Shown here piece by piece: positions 9,165-16,669 of a DNA stretch of 49,372 nt. Positions within the stretch are counted from its first letter, which is position 1. Every line of letters starts with the position of its first letter. The notes beneath the pieces are model-generated. The model was not told the DNA's origin, did not search any database, and saw only the letters and a list, made by a program, of their open reading frames with translations. The position numbers were made by a program, and so were the translations under genes. The stretch is from Tenericutes bacterium ADurb.Bin239 (GTDB lineage: Bacteria > Bacillota_I > Bacilli_A > RFN20 > CAG-826): NCBI GenBank assembly GCA_002069815.1, contig MWCB01000010.1, positions 1-49,372 on the forward strand. The letters run 5' to 3'.

Positions 9165-9800
9165 ATGGAAAAAGAAAAGAACTTACAAAATTGTGAAAAT
9201 GCTAATCTTGAAAGTAAAGACAAGCATGAATGTAAAAGAAGACGAATAGTTACAATCGTGGGAACAGCAATCTTTGCTGCTATCTCTGTATTACTTTACA
9301 TTACAAAGGTACCCCCATTCGTATTTCCAATATTCCCGCCCCCCTTTAGTTTTTTAGAAATTAACTTTAGTGAAGTACCAGCTTTAATTGCCGGCTTTGC
9401 TTATGGTCCACTGAGTGGTTTTATCGTGTTACTTATTCGTTTCCTAGTAAAACTTCCCCTTTCAACAACAATGATGATTGGTGAGTTAGCGGACTTAATT
9501 TATTCATCAAGTTTTGTGTTAGTGGCGACGATTGTCTATAAATATCGTCGAACTTTTAAGGGAGCATTACTTGGCTTAGGTATTGCTTTTGGCGTTCAAC
9601 TTCTCGTCAGTGGACTTGCCAACTACTTTGTTATTTATCACTTATATAACAATCTATTTTTCCGCGGAAACATCCCCTTTACCGCTGGGAATTTTATTAT
9701 TTATGTTATTCCATTTAATGTTATTAAAAATTTAATAATTGCTATCCTTACACTTCTGGTGTATAAACGAACAAGTCGCTTTATAAAGCAACTCTTCTAA
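9165..9800 (+). CDS. ribU: Riboflavin ECF transporter substrate-binding subunit RibU
   Basis: RibU is the membrane S-component that captures riboflavin and docks on the shared energy-coupling module (EcfA, EcfA', EcfT, none in the window). The 211-residue protein has a charged N-terminal tail of about 30 residues and then about six hydrophobic segments, including PPFSFLEINFSEVPALIAGF, a family hallmark, and a GPLSGFIVLLIRFLVKL segment. The ATG at 9165 has AAGGGG 8 nt upstream; a TTG 18 nt earlier lies within the terminator loop and is unlikely. The FMN riboswitch upstream independently supports riboflavin as the substrate. Confidence 0.95.
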   Translation: MEKEKNLQNCENANLESKDKHECKRRRIVTIVGTAIFAAISVLLYITKVPPFVFPIFPPPFSFLEINFSEVPALIAGFAYGPLSGFIVLLIRFLVKLPLSTTMMIGELADLIYSSSFVLVATIVYKYRRTFKGALLGLGIAFGVQLLVSGLANYFVIYHLYNNLFFRGNIPFTAGNFIIYVIPFNVIKNLIIAILTLLVYKRTSRFIKQLF

Positions 9801-9811
9801 CCAATAAAAAA

Positions 9812-9841
9812 ACCAGCAACCGATCGATTGCTGGTGTTTTT
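9812..9841. terminator. Bidirectional terminator between ribU and ferredoxin genes
   Basis: ACCAGCAA (9812-9819) and TTGCTGGT (9828-9835) form a perfect 8-bp stem, with GTTTTT after it on the plus strand and a run of A before it (T on the minus strand). It serves the two convergent genes. Confidence 0.9.
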
Positions 9842-9853
9842 CTATTTACTTAC

Positions 9854-10048
9854 TTATTCAAGACTGATAGCGCCAGTTGGGCATGATGCTTCAGCTTCTT
9901 CAGCGGCATCGGCTAAGTCGGCTGGAACTTCTTCCATAAGTGGTTTGACTTTTCCGTCATCGTCCCAGTCAAAAAGTGAAGGACAAACGGCGTTGCAAAC
10001 TCCGCAACTAATGCATAGATCTTTATCAAGTTTAACTTTCTTTGACAT
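9854..10048 (-). CDS. Single-cluster [4Fe-4S] ferredoxin
   Basis: A 64-residue acidic electron carrier. CISCGVCNAVCP supplies three cluster ligands (C12, C15, C18) and CPTGAI the fourth near the C-terminus, with an extra Cys (C22), an arrangement like the Thermotoga-type single-cluster ferredoxin. It is too short for a second cluster. AGGAGGG lies a few bases upstream of the ATG, and a strong promoter precedes it. It is monocistronic and convergent with ribU. The redox partner cannot be inferred from the context; MiaB or other radical-SAM enzymes are possible clients. Confidence 0.94.
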   Translation of the reverse strand: MSKKVKLDKDLCISCGVCNAVCPSLFDWDDDGKVKPLMEEVPADLADAAEEAEASCPTGAISLE

Positions 10049-10069
10049 TTTTCCCTCCTAATGATTAAC

Positions 10070-10098
10070 ATTATAACGATTTATAACCACCATTTCAA
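10070..10098 (-). promoter_or_regulatory. Sigma-A-type promoter of the ferredoxin gene
   Basis: On the minus strand TTGAAA (10093-10098) and TATAAT (10070-10075) are separated by 17 nt. This is a near-consensus promoter about 25 nt upstream of the ATG, with a good ribosome site between. Confidence 0.85.
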
Positions 10099-10159
10099 AT
10101 CATATTGGAAAGTAAAACATAAAATTGTTACACAAGTATTTTCAATCTATTTATATTAT

Positions 10160-10165
10160 TATAAA
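10160..10165 (+). promoter_or_regulatory. Possible -10 box for a leaderless small membrane protein transcript
   Basis: TATAAA at 10160-10165 ends 6 nt before the ATG at 10172, so transcription would begin at or next to the start codon. There is no Shine-Dalgarno sequence in the AT-rich stretch upstream. Overlapping alternatives (TATATT near 10152) would give a leader of only about 8 nt. Confidence 0.4.
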
Positions 10166-10171
10166 TACAGT

Positions 10172-10492
10172 ATGTCACGCCGAAATAAAAGTAAAACACG
10201 GGTAGAGTATTGGGCAAATTATCGTGAAACAATCGCGAACGACTTTGAAAGTGAACAAAAATTACGCGATTCACGTCGTAAACAAGCGGAGAACAAATCC
10301 GTTAAAGTCGAAAAAGATCCCCCGCTTACTAAAGCCGAAGCTTTACTTAATGAATACGAAAAGAAAAATGAAAACAAGCAAAATGAAGTAAGAAAAGGAC
10401 CAATTGGCTTATTGTATGGCCTAGCAATTATTGTCTTACTCCTTATTATTGCTGGTATTATTTTTATGATATGGAGATTTGGTAATGCGTAA
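10172..10492 (+). CDS. Small C-terminally anchored membrane protein of unknown function
   Basis: I do not recognise this 106-residue protein. It has a basic, charged N-terminal part (MSRRNKSKTRVEYWANYRE at the start), a Lys/Glu-rich middle likely to be helical, and one hydrophobic segment close to the C-terminus (LLYGLAIIVLLLIIAGIIFM, about residues 80-100), so it looks tail-anchored with the N-terminus in the cytosol. The ATG at 10172 is chosen because upstream in-frame codons translate to low-complexity AT-rich sequence across the promoter region. No ribosome site is seen. Its 3' end overlaps the cmk start by 8 nt, so expression is probably coupled to cmk and der. Confidence 0.7.
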   Translation: MSRRNKSKTRVEYWANYRETIANDFESEQKLRDSRRKQAENKSVKVEKDPPLTKAEALLNEYEKKNENKQNEVRKGPIGLLYGLAIIVLLLIIAGIIFMIWRFGNA

Positions 10493-11153
10493 TATTGCTA
10501 TTGCTATTGATGGACCAGCCGCGGCCGGAAAAAGTACGATTGCGAAAAAAGTAGCCAAACATTATAACTTTGTTTATATCGATACGGGCGCTATGTATCG
10601 TGCTTTTACATGGTATGTTTTAAAACGTGGTTTAGATCCACAAGATGAAGAAGCTTCCAATAGTTTAATCCCTGAAGTCAAAGTGCGGCTAACCGCTGAT
10701 CATAAAGTATTTGTAAATGATACTGACGTTAGTAGTGCCATTCGGGAACCAAACGTATCAGGAAACGTAAGTTATATTGCTTCTTATCCTAAAATTCGTT
10801 TATTTTTAACCGAACAACAACGGGAGATGGCTAAAACTAATAGTGTAGTGATGGATGGTCGTGATATTGGAACGTACGTGTTACCAAACGCCGATGTAAA
10901 GATTTTTCAAACAGCCTCGGTTGCAGTCCGCGCTAAAAGACGGTATCTCGAAAATTTAGAAAAAGGGATTAACACGAGTTTAGAAGAAATTGAAAAAGAA
11001 TTAACGATGCGTGACCATATTGATTCAACACGAGCAATGGCGCCTTTAAAAAAAGCGGATGATGCTTTTGCTTTAGATACGGATGATTTATCAATTGACG
11101 AAGTTGTCGCTAAAATAATTAAAATTGTTGATAAAAAAATAGGAGTTAAGTAA
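10485..11153 (+). CDS. cmk: Cytidylate kinase
   Basis: Phosphorylates CMP and dCMP with ATP. The 222-residue protein has a P-loop near the N-terminus (AIDGPAAAGKSTIAK), the substrate-binding YIDTGAMYRA, MDGRDIGTYVLP, and the lid-region RxxRD-like MRDHIDSTR, all typical of Cmk. The ATG at 10485 follows GGAG at 10473; a TTG two codons upstream is less likely. cmk-der adjacency is common in Bacillota. The TAA shares its last base with the der ATG. Confidence 0.97.
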   Translation: MRNIAIAIDGPAAAGKSTIAKKVAKHYNFVYIDTGAMYRAFTWYVLKRGLDPQDEEASNSLIPEVKVRLTADHKVFVNDTDVSSAIREPNVSGNVSYIASYPKIRLFLTEQQREMAKTNSVVMDGRDIGTYVLPNADVKIFQTASVAVRAKRRYLENLEKGINTSLEEIEKELTMRDHIDSTRAMAPLKKADDAFALDTDDLSIDEVVAKIIKIVDKKIGVK

Positions 11154-12460
11154 TGGCTTTACCAGTCGTGGCAATTGTTGGAACCCCAAACGTTGGTAAA
11201 TCGACGGTTTTCAATCGTATTATCGGTGAAAGACGAGCGATTATTCACGATGAACGCGGGATAACACGGGATCGACTTTACGCTAGTGCTGAATGGCTAA
11301 CGCGACGTTTTAATTTGATTGATACTGGTGGGATTGAGATTGCGAAAACGGCTTTCCAAGAACAAATTAGAGCCCAAGTTGAAATTGCAATTGAAGAAGC
11401 TGACGTTATTATTTATGTGGGTGATGGGCCCCTCGGGGTAACTACGGATGACCGCGTCATTGCCAATATGCTTTACAAAGCCGAAAAGCCAGTTATCGTT
11501 GCCGTTAATAAAATTGATGGGATTGAACATCATCACTATATCCATGAATTTTATAGTTTAGGTTTAGGTGAGCCAATTGCAATCAGTGGGGAACACGGCA
11601 TTGGTATTGGTGATTTACTTGATGAAGTTATTAAAGTGTTGCCAGCACAAAAGAAGGATTATGAAGAGGATGTTATTTCATTTGCGGTGATTGGCCAACC
11701 TAACGTTGGTAAGTCCAGTTTAGTTAACGCTATCTTAAACCGTGAACGAGTTATTGTTACACCGGTTGAAGGGACAACACGTGATGCGATTGACACCCCC
11801 TTTACTCGTAATAATCAGAATTATGTTGTGATTGACACTGCGGGACTCAAAAAACGCGGCAAAATTTATGAAAGTGTTGATAAATATGCTGCGCTGCGTG
11901 CTTTTAGCGCAATTGCTAAGGCTGACATCATCTTATTTGTTATTGATGCAATTGCAGGAATCCGTGAACAAGACAAACACGTTGTGGGGTACGCTGTTGA
12001 TGAAAAAAAGGCAATTATTATTGTCGTTAATAAATGGGATGCCGTGGAAAAAGACGACAAAACAATGCATGAATTTACCCAAAAGATAAGACGTGAATTT
12101 AAATTTATTGAATATGCGCCAATTGTTTTTGTAAGTGCGCTTACTAAGCAACGGGTTGAGCAAATATTTACTCAAATTGATTATGTTAATGATGCTTACC
12201 GGCGGCGTGTCGATACTAGTTTATTAAATGAAGTCATCCATCGAGCGCAATTATATAATGACCCACCGCTTTTCAATGGCGGCCGTTTTAAGATATATTA
12301 TGCGAATCAAGTGAGCAGTAAACCACCGACCTTTGTCTTCTTTGTTAATAACCCCGTTTACCTTCATTTTTCCTATGAACGATATATTGAAAATCAAATT
12401 AGAGAAGCTTTCCCCTTTGATGGTACGCCCCTTAAATTTATCTTCCGTGAACGCAAATAG
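11153..12460 (+). CDS. der: Ribosome biogenesis GTPase Der (EngA)
   Basis: Der is a tandem-GTPase that matures the 50S subunit. The 435-residue protein has two G domains, with P-loops at GTPNVGKST (about residue 10) and GQPNVGKSS (about residue 182), switch motifs DTGGIE and DTAGLKKRG, base-recognition NKID and NKWD, and a C-terminal KH-like domain. Length and layout are standard. The last codons form the 5' arm of a terminator hairpin. Confidence 0.98.
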   Translation: MALPVVAIVGTPNVGKSTVFNRIIGERRAIIHDERGITRDRLYASAEWLTRRFNLIDTGGIEIAKTAFQEQIRAQVEIAIEEADVIIYVGDGPLGVTTDDRVIANMLYKAEKPVIVAVNKIDGIEHHHYIHEFYSLGLGEPIAISGEHGIGIGDLLDEVIKVLPAQKKDYEEDVISFAVIGQPNVGKSSLVNAILNRERVIVTPVEGTTRDAIDTPFTRNNQNYVVIDTAGLKKRGKIYESVDKYAALRAFSAIAKADIILFVIDAIAGIREQDKHVVGYAVDEKKAIIIVVNKWDAVEKDDKTMHEFTQKIRREFKFIEYAPIVFVSALTKQRVEQIFTQIDYVNDAYRRRVDTSLLNEVIHRAQLYNDPPLFNGGRFKIYYANQVSSKPPTFVFFVNNPVYLHFSYERYIENQIREAFPFDGTPLKFIFRERK

Positions 12461-12482
12461 TGTTAAACGCGCGTTCATTTTT
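12448..12482 (+). terminator. Terminator of the cmk-der transcript, 5' arm inside der
   Basis: TGAACGC (12448-12454) pairs with GCGTTCA (12471-12477), a 7-bp stem around a 16-nt loop, followed by TTTTT. The 5' arm is coding sequence for the last residues of Der. Confidence 0.65.
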
Positions 12483-12511
12483 ATAGCGATAAAACCATAG
12501 GAAAAAACGAT

Positions 12512-12537
12512 AAAGTGCGTAAGTATCGCATTTTTTT
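12512..12537 (+). terminator. Second possible terminator between der and the HU gene
   Basis: AAAGTGCG and CGCATTTT (one G-T pair) flank a 7-nt loop and are followed by a run of T to 12537. An alternative stem GCGATA (12486-12491) / TATCGC (12524-12529) also ends at this T run. Together with the hairpin just upstream this forms a tandem terminator. Confidence 0.6.
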
Positions 12538-12559
12538 AAAATAATTTTATAAATATTTC

Positions 12560-12588
12560 TTGTATAAATAATGTATTTATGCTACTTT
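12560..12588 (+). promoter_or_regulatory. Promoter of the HU gene
   Basis: TTGTAT (12560-12565), 17-nt spacer, TACTTT (12583-12588) preceded by TGC, an extended -10. The start would be near 12595, just before the ribosome site AAAGGAG. Confidence 0.7.
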
Positions 12589-12613
12589 GTAAATAACAAA
12601 GGAGTGAGAAAAT

Positions 12614-12886
12614 ATGAACAAAGCAGAAATAATTACTGCCATTGCCGACGAGCTAATGCTAACGAAACGTTCTGTTGAAGAAATTATTAATTTATTTTGT
12701 GATACAGTTATCGAAACCTTAGCAAAAGGCGAAGAAGTCAAACTTACCGGATTTGGCACTTTTCAAACAAGAGAACGGAAAGAACGCCGTGGCGTGAGTC
12801 CACAAACTGGTGCGGAAATTGTTATTCCAAGCGGCCGTACCATCGTTTTCAAACCTTCAAAGCTTCTCAAAGAAAAAGTCCAATAA
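12614..12886 (+). CDS. hup: DNA-binding protein HU
   Basis: Nucleoid protein that bends DNA as a dimer. The 90-residue length is typical. MNKAEIITAIADE at the start, KGEEVKLTGFGTFQTRERKER and the beta-arm with SGRTIVFKPSKLLKE are canonical HU features. The arm carries IPSG in place of the usual IPA. A strong AAAGGAG precedes the ATG, with its own promoter between two terminators and the gene. Confidence 0.97.
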   Translation: MNKAEIITAIADELMLTKRSVEEIINLFCDTVIETLAKGEEVKLTGFGTFQTRERKERRGVSPQTGAEIVIPSGRTIVFKPSKLLKEKVQ

Positions 12887-12907
12887 TCGATTTTTTCCTT
12901 AAGAAGT

Positions 12908-13570
12908 ATGTTGAATTCCAATTTAGCGCTTTTTGATAAAATTGCTAGACTTTTCAACAAGCACGGCTTTAAACTCTTCATGGTAGGAGGGACAAGCCGT
13001 GATTTTCTTTTAGGGCATGCGGTCCTTGACTTTGATTTTACGACTGATGCTACCCCTGAAGAAATGGAAAAGTTTTTACCGGACGCTAATTACCGCTTTA
13101 AAGAGTTCGGTACGGTTAGTCTAAAGGAAGATGGAAAGCTCATTGAAATTACAACCCTACGACAAGAAGGAAATTATATTGATTTCCGCCATCCTGGTCA
13201 TATTAAGTTTGTAAGAGAACCGCATTTAGATTATATCCGTCGCGATTTTACGATTAATGCCCTCTATATCAATGAGAAATATGAGGTGCTTGATTTTTGT
13301 GATGGCTTAAAAGACCTTAAAACAAAAACATTACGAGTTATTGGTGATCCTTACACTCGGTTTGAAGAAGATCCTTTACGGATAATACGAGCGTTTCGCT
13401 TTATTGCTAAATTTAATTTAAACATTGATCCTTTAACTGATAACGCAATTAGAGATTTAGCGCCGCTAGTTAAAAAGTTAAATCCCGATAAAATTAGGCA
13501 AGAAATCCGAAAAGTGGGAGAAGAAGAGCAATTAACTTTCAAAAAGTTAATGAATATTTACAAATTATAA
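12908..13570 (+). CDS. Short class II CCA-adding enzyme/poly(A) polymerase-like nucleotidyltransferase
   Basis: Family members add CCA to tRNA 3' ends or poly(A) tails. The 220-residue protein contains the head domain (GGTSRDFLLG, then DFDFTTDATPEE with the two catalytic Asp), the NTP-selection motif region (RRDFTINAL) and the start of the neck (EEDPLRIIRAFRF), then ends about 65 residues later. Typical bacterial enzymes have about 400 residues, so the body and tail domains that hold the tRNA are missing. The next gene starts only 52 nt later, leaving no room for a frameshifted remainder. The one complete 3' end among the window's tRNA genes, and the other visible one, already encode CCA. A repair-only role or another substrate is possible. 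Confidence 0.82.
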   Translation: MLNSNLALFDKIARLFNKHGFKLFMVGGTSRDFLLGHAVLDFDFTTDATPEEMEKFLPDANYRFKEFGTVSLKEDGKLIEITTLRQEGNYIDFRHPGHIKFVREPHLDYIRRDFTINALYINEKYEVLDFCDGLKDLKTKTLRVIGDPYTRFEEDPLRIIRAFRFIAKFNLNIDPLTDNAIRDLAPLVKKLNPDKIRQEIRKVGEEEQLTFKKLMNIYKL

Positions 13571-13622
13571 GTTTTAGGTATCGTTATGGTGTAAACTATT
13601 AATACTGAGTGAGGCAATCATT

Positions 13623-15410
13623 ATGAGTGGATTTATAGGAAGAGTTAGTGAATCAGCGGTTAAAGAAAGATTATTAAGCGGACTAAAATTATTGCAGTTT
13701 AAAGACGATGACTCTACAGGAGTCCTTTTTTGCAACAAGGATGGTAAACATTTGTACAGGGTAGTAGGACAAGTTTCTGATTTAATACCTCTTATCCCTG
13801 AAGATGTTGATGGTTACTTAGGTATTGGTCACACCCGCTGGTCGACTTATACGCGGCAAGTTTTAGAAAATGTTTATCCACTCTCCAGTGAAACTGGTTA
13901 TGTTACCTTGGTCGTTAATGGTTTAATTGATAATATTCAAATGATTAAACGTCGGCTTATTAAGCGTGGTTATAGTTTTAGAAGTAATTCGGCCGTTGAA
14001 GTTGTCGCTAACTTGATTGAAGATAACGCTAGAGAAAACGAGGAACCAATTAGGGCTCTCCATCGTGCGATGCAATTTTTGGAAGGAGATTATGCCCTTC
14101 TTGCCGTTTTTAAAGGAAATTGTCGCCAATTATTTTTTGCTAAACACGGTGTTCCTATCATAATTGGTCAAGGTCGAGGGGCGATGCTTATTTGTACAGA
14201 TTATTCAGCAATTGCCGATCAAGCTAATGAATATTATTATCCAAAAGATGGTGAATTAGGTTATATTGACACTGAAAAATTAGTGTTATTCAATAGTCGT
14301 CTTCGTGAAACAAAGCCGCACTTCACCGAAGTATCTGTTAGTGAAAAAACCTTAGAACTAGGAAAATATCCACACTATATGCTTAAAGAAATTGAAGAAG
14401 CGCCAGGTGTTATTCGTCGTCTTATCAACCATTATTTTGATGGCACTAAATATCGGTTTGATGATCGGCTTATTAAACGGATTATTGATGCTGATATGAT
14501 TGTTTTTATTGCCGCTGGTACAAGTTACAATGCGGCCCTAGTTGGACAGAGATATCTCCGTAACTTTAATAAGAAAGTTGACGTTTTTATCGCTAGTGAA
14601 TGGATTTTTTATCCTTATCAATCGGGTGAAGATACGCTTTATATTTTAATTTCACAATCAGGTGAAACCGCTGATATTTCAAAGTGTTTGCGTACCATTA
14701 GAGCTTATGGTGCTGATGTGTTAGCAATTACAAATGTTGAAGTTTCCACACTCTATCAATCAGCGGATTATAGTCTTTTATTACATGCTGGAACAGAGAT
14801 CAGTGTGGCAAGCACCAAAGCTTATATCGCGCAAATTACGCTTCTTTCGTTACTTTATGCTCGTTTGGTGAATAAAATTACAACCATTGCCGCCCTTGAA
14901 CGAGTTATCGAAGCAATCTATAATATTATTTCGCGGCGTGATGATATTAAAGCAATTGCCGATAAAATTTATAAATCGAAAGACGTCTTTTTCTTAGGAC
15001 GTGGTTTTGACTACGACGTAGCGGTAGAAGCTCAACTCAAACTTAAAGAAACGACGTACATTCACGCTGAAGCTTATCCTGGTGGAGAAATGCTTCATGG
15101 ACCAATTGCGCTTGTTGAAGAAAACACCCCAGTTGTGTTTTTCATCAGTGACAGTTTAACCGTGGCGGCAACACGTGAAGTTATTGAAGAAATGCGAAAT
15201 CGTAAAGCCAATACAATTGTCTGTTCATTAGCGCCGTTTAATGATTCCAGCGATAGTTTTATTATTTCCCATCCCATCAAAGGCTATCATAGTCCCATTA
15301 CCTTTGCGGTTTTTGCTCAATACTTAGCCTACTTCACAGCGGTAAATCTGGGGCGTGATGTTGATCGACCACGTAACTTAGCAAAGGCGGTTCGTGATCG
15401 TAATGTTTAA
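13623..15410 (+). CDS. GlmS-like sugar isomerase with degenerate glutaminase domain
   Basis: GlmS makes glucosamine-6-phosphate from fructose-6-phosphate and glutamine. The 595-residue protein aligns over the whole family: an N-terminal Ntn-type domain (residues 1 to about 230) and two SIS domains. The isomerase half is well kept: AAGTSYNA, ISQSGETADISKCL, AGTEISVASTKAY, YIHAEAYPGGE, LHGPIAL and the C-terminal DVDRPRNLAKAV. The glutaminase half is not: it starts MSGFIG rather than MCGIVG, so the nucleophile Cys is Ser. The YRGYDSAG motif reads FKDDDSTG, HTRWATHG reads HTRWSTYT, and TDTEV reads SAVEV (glutamine-binding Asp lost). It may use free ammonia or be an isomerase or regulator. GTGAGG precedes the ATG; dnaD overlaps the end. 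Confidence 0.88.
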   Translation: MSGFIGRVSESAVKERLLSGLKLLQFKDDDSTGVLFCNKDGKHLYRVVGQVSDLIPLIPEDVDGYLGIGHTRWSTYTRQVLENVYPLSSETGYVTLVVNGLIDNIQMIKRRLIKRGYSFRSNSAVEVVANLIEDNARENEEPIRALHRAMQFLEGDYALLAVFKGNCRQLFFAKHGVPIIIGQGRGAMLICTDYSAIADQANEYYYPKDGELGYIDTEKLVLFNSRLRETKPHFTEVSVSEKTLELGKYPHYMLKEIEEAPGVIRRLINHYFDGTKYRFDDRLIKRIIDADMIVFIAAGTSYNAALVGQRYLRNFNKKVDVFIASEWIFYPYQSGEDTLYILISQSGETADISKCLRTIRAYGADVLAITNVEVSTLYQSADYSLLLHAGTEISVASTKAYIAQITLLSLLYARLVNKITTIAALERVIEAIYNIISRRDDIKAIADKIYKSKDVFFLGRGFDYDVAVEAQLKLKETTYIHAEAYPGGEMLHGPIALVEENTPVVFFISDSLTVAATREVIEEMRNRKANTIVCSLAPFNDSSDSFIISHPIKGYHSPITFAVFAQYLAYFTAVNLGRDVDRPRNLAKAVRDRNV

Positions 15411-16050
15411 TAAAGCCTTAGATTTTCGCTTCATGCTTTTTGAATATTACAAAGAGCTCCGTATTAATGAAACTGAGCTTGTAATCATTCTTTTTATTGA
15501 ACACCTACAGCAAAAAGAAAGTGAATTTATTACTCCCGATCTTATTAATCTACAATCAAACATTGATATTAAAACAATTGATGAAGCAATGGTTCGTCTT
15601 GTAAGTAAAGGTTTAATTGAATTTACCACTCGACAAGGAAAAATGGTAACATCTCTTAACCCGCTTCGTAATAAATTGCAAGAACTTTTTGCCCTTGATT
15701 ATGAAAAAAATAAAGAAAATTCGACCGCTGAATTTTCATCACAAGTTGAAGAAATTTATTTGCTTATTCAAAACGCTTTTGGTCGTTCATTATCCCCCGT
15801 TGAATTGCAAACTATTAATGAATGGTTTAGTTACGGCTATAGTGTAGTTATGATTAAAGAAGCACTAGAACAAACAATGAAACGTAAACGTTATAACATT
15901 CGAGCAATTGATAAAGCACTTCTTAAATTATCAACGGCTGTGGATTATGCGCTTGAAGGTAAAAGTGCACAGAGTGATACATATCGAAAAAATATAAAAG
16001 ACACCCTGGACGAGGTAAATAAAAAAGCGCAAGATGACGACAGCGAATAA
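15403..16050 (+). CDS. dnaD: DnaD-family primosome protein
   Basis: DnaD helps load the replicative helicase in Bacillota. The 215-residue product has an N-terminal winged-helix region (about 15-90) and a C-terminal DnaD/DnaB_2 domain, recognised from GRSLSPVELQTINEWFSYGY and the RYNIRAIDKALLKL segment. The acidic tail ends DDDSE. I chose ATG 15403, which overlaps the upstream gene by 8 nt, because AAGGCGG lies about 12 nt before it; an upstream in-frame alternative adds three residues. nth follows with a 17-nt overlap, as in the Bacillus dnaD-nth arrangement. Confidence 0.92.
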   Translation: MFNKALDFRFMLFEYYKELRINETELVIILFIEHLQQKESEFITPDLINLQSNIDIKTIDEAMVRLVSKGLIEFTTRQGKMVTSLNPLRNKLQELFALDYEKNKENSTAEFSSQVEEIYLLIQNAFGRSLSPVELQTINEWFSYGYSVVMIKEALEQTMKRKRYNIRAIDKALLKLSTAVDYALEGKSAQSDTYRKNIKDTLDEVNKKAQDDDSE

Positions 16051-16669
16051 AGAAAGAATTCTCGCCTTTTTCGATGAACATTATCCAGATGTTAAAGGTG
16101 AGTTAGAATATAAGAAAGATTATGAATTGCTGATTGCGGTTGTTTTAAGTGCGCAATCCACTGATGTTGCGGTTAATGCGGTAACTCGAAAATTATTTAC
16201 AAAACACCCAACTTTTGCAAGTCTATTAACAGTAAAAGAGGCCCAATTTGCCGCGTATTTTAAAACACTTGGCTTATATCGAAATAAAGCAAAACATATT
16301 TATAATTTACTTCATTTACTTAATGAACAGCATGATGGTAAGGTTCCTGAGAGTAAAGAAAAACTTCTAAAATTACCAGGCGTGGGCGTTAAAACGGCGA
16401 ATGTTGTCCGCGCGGAACTTTTCAAAATACCAGAAATAGCAGTGGATACCCATGTCGCTCGTATTGCAAAAAGGTTAGGCTTTGCTAAATTCAGTGATGA
16501 TGTTACCACCATAGAAAAGAAACTAAGAAGACTATTACCCCAAGAACGTTACATTAAAACTCATCATCAAATGATTCATTTTGGTCGTTACCTCTGTAAA
16601 GCCCAAAGTCCACAATGTAAAAAATGCCCACTCGTGGACATTTGTGTAGAACCAAATAAGAAACTATAA
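16034..16669 (+). CDS. nth: Endonuclease III (DNA glycosylase/AP lyase)
   Basis: Removes oxidised pyrimidines and cleaves the abasic strand. The 211-residue protein has the helix-hairpin-helix LPGVGVKTA with the catalytic Lys, VDTHVARIA with the catalytic Asp, and a C-terminal [4Fe-4S] motif C-x6-C-x2-C-x5-C (CKAQSPQCKKCPLVDIC). It starts within the dnaD end. Its stop region overlaps the convergent recU by 6 nt: recU's stop codon is the complement of the last Leu codon of nth. The Fe-S cluster makes it a likely client of the Suf system at 118-4809. Confidence 0.97.
   Translation: MTTANKERILAFFDEHYPDVKGELEYKKDYELLIAVVLSAQSTDVAVNAVTRKLFTKHPTFASLLTVKEAQFAAYFKTLGLYRNKAKHIYNLLHLLNEQHDGKVPESKEKLLKLPGVGVKTANVVRAELFKIPEIAVDTHVARIAKRLGFAKFSDDVTTIEKKLRRLLPQERYIKTHHQMIHFGRYLCKAQSPQCKKCPLVDICVEPNKKL

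Noticed and set aside
13571..13622. glmS ribozyme or other riboswitch before the GlmS-like gene
   Set aside because: Only 52 nt separate the genes, too short for the ribozyme, and none of its core sequence is present.
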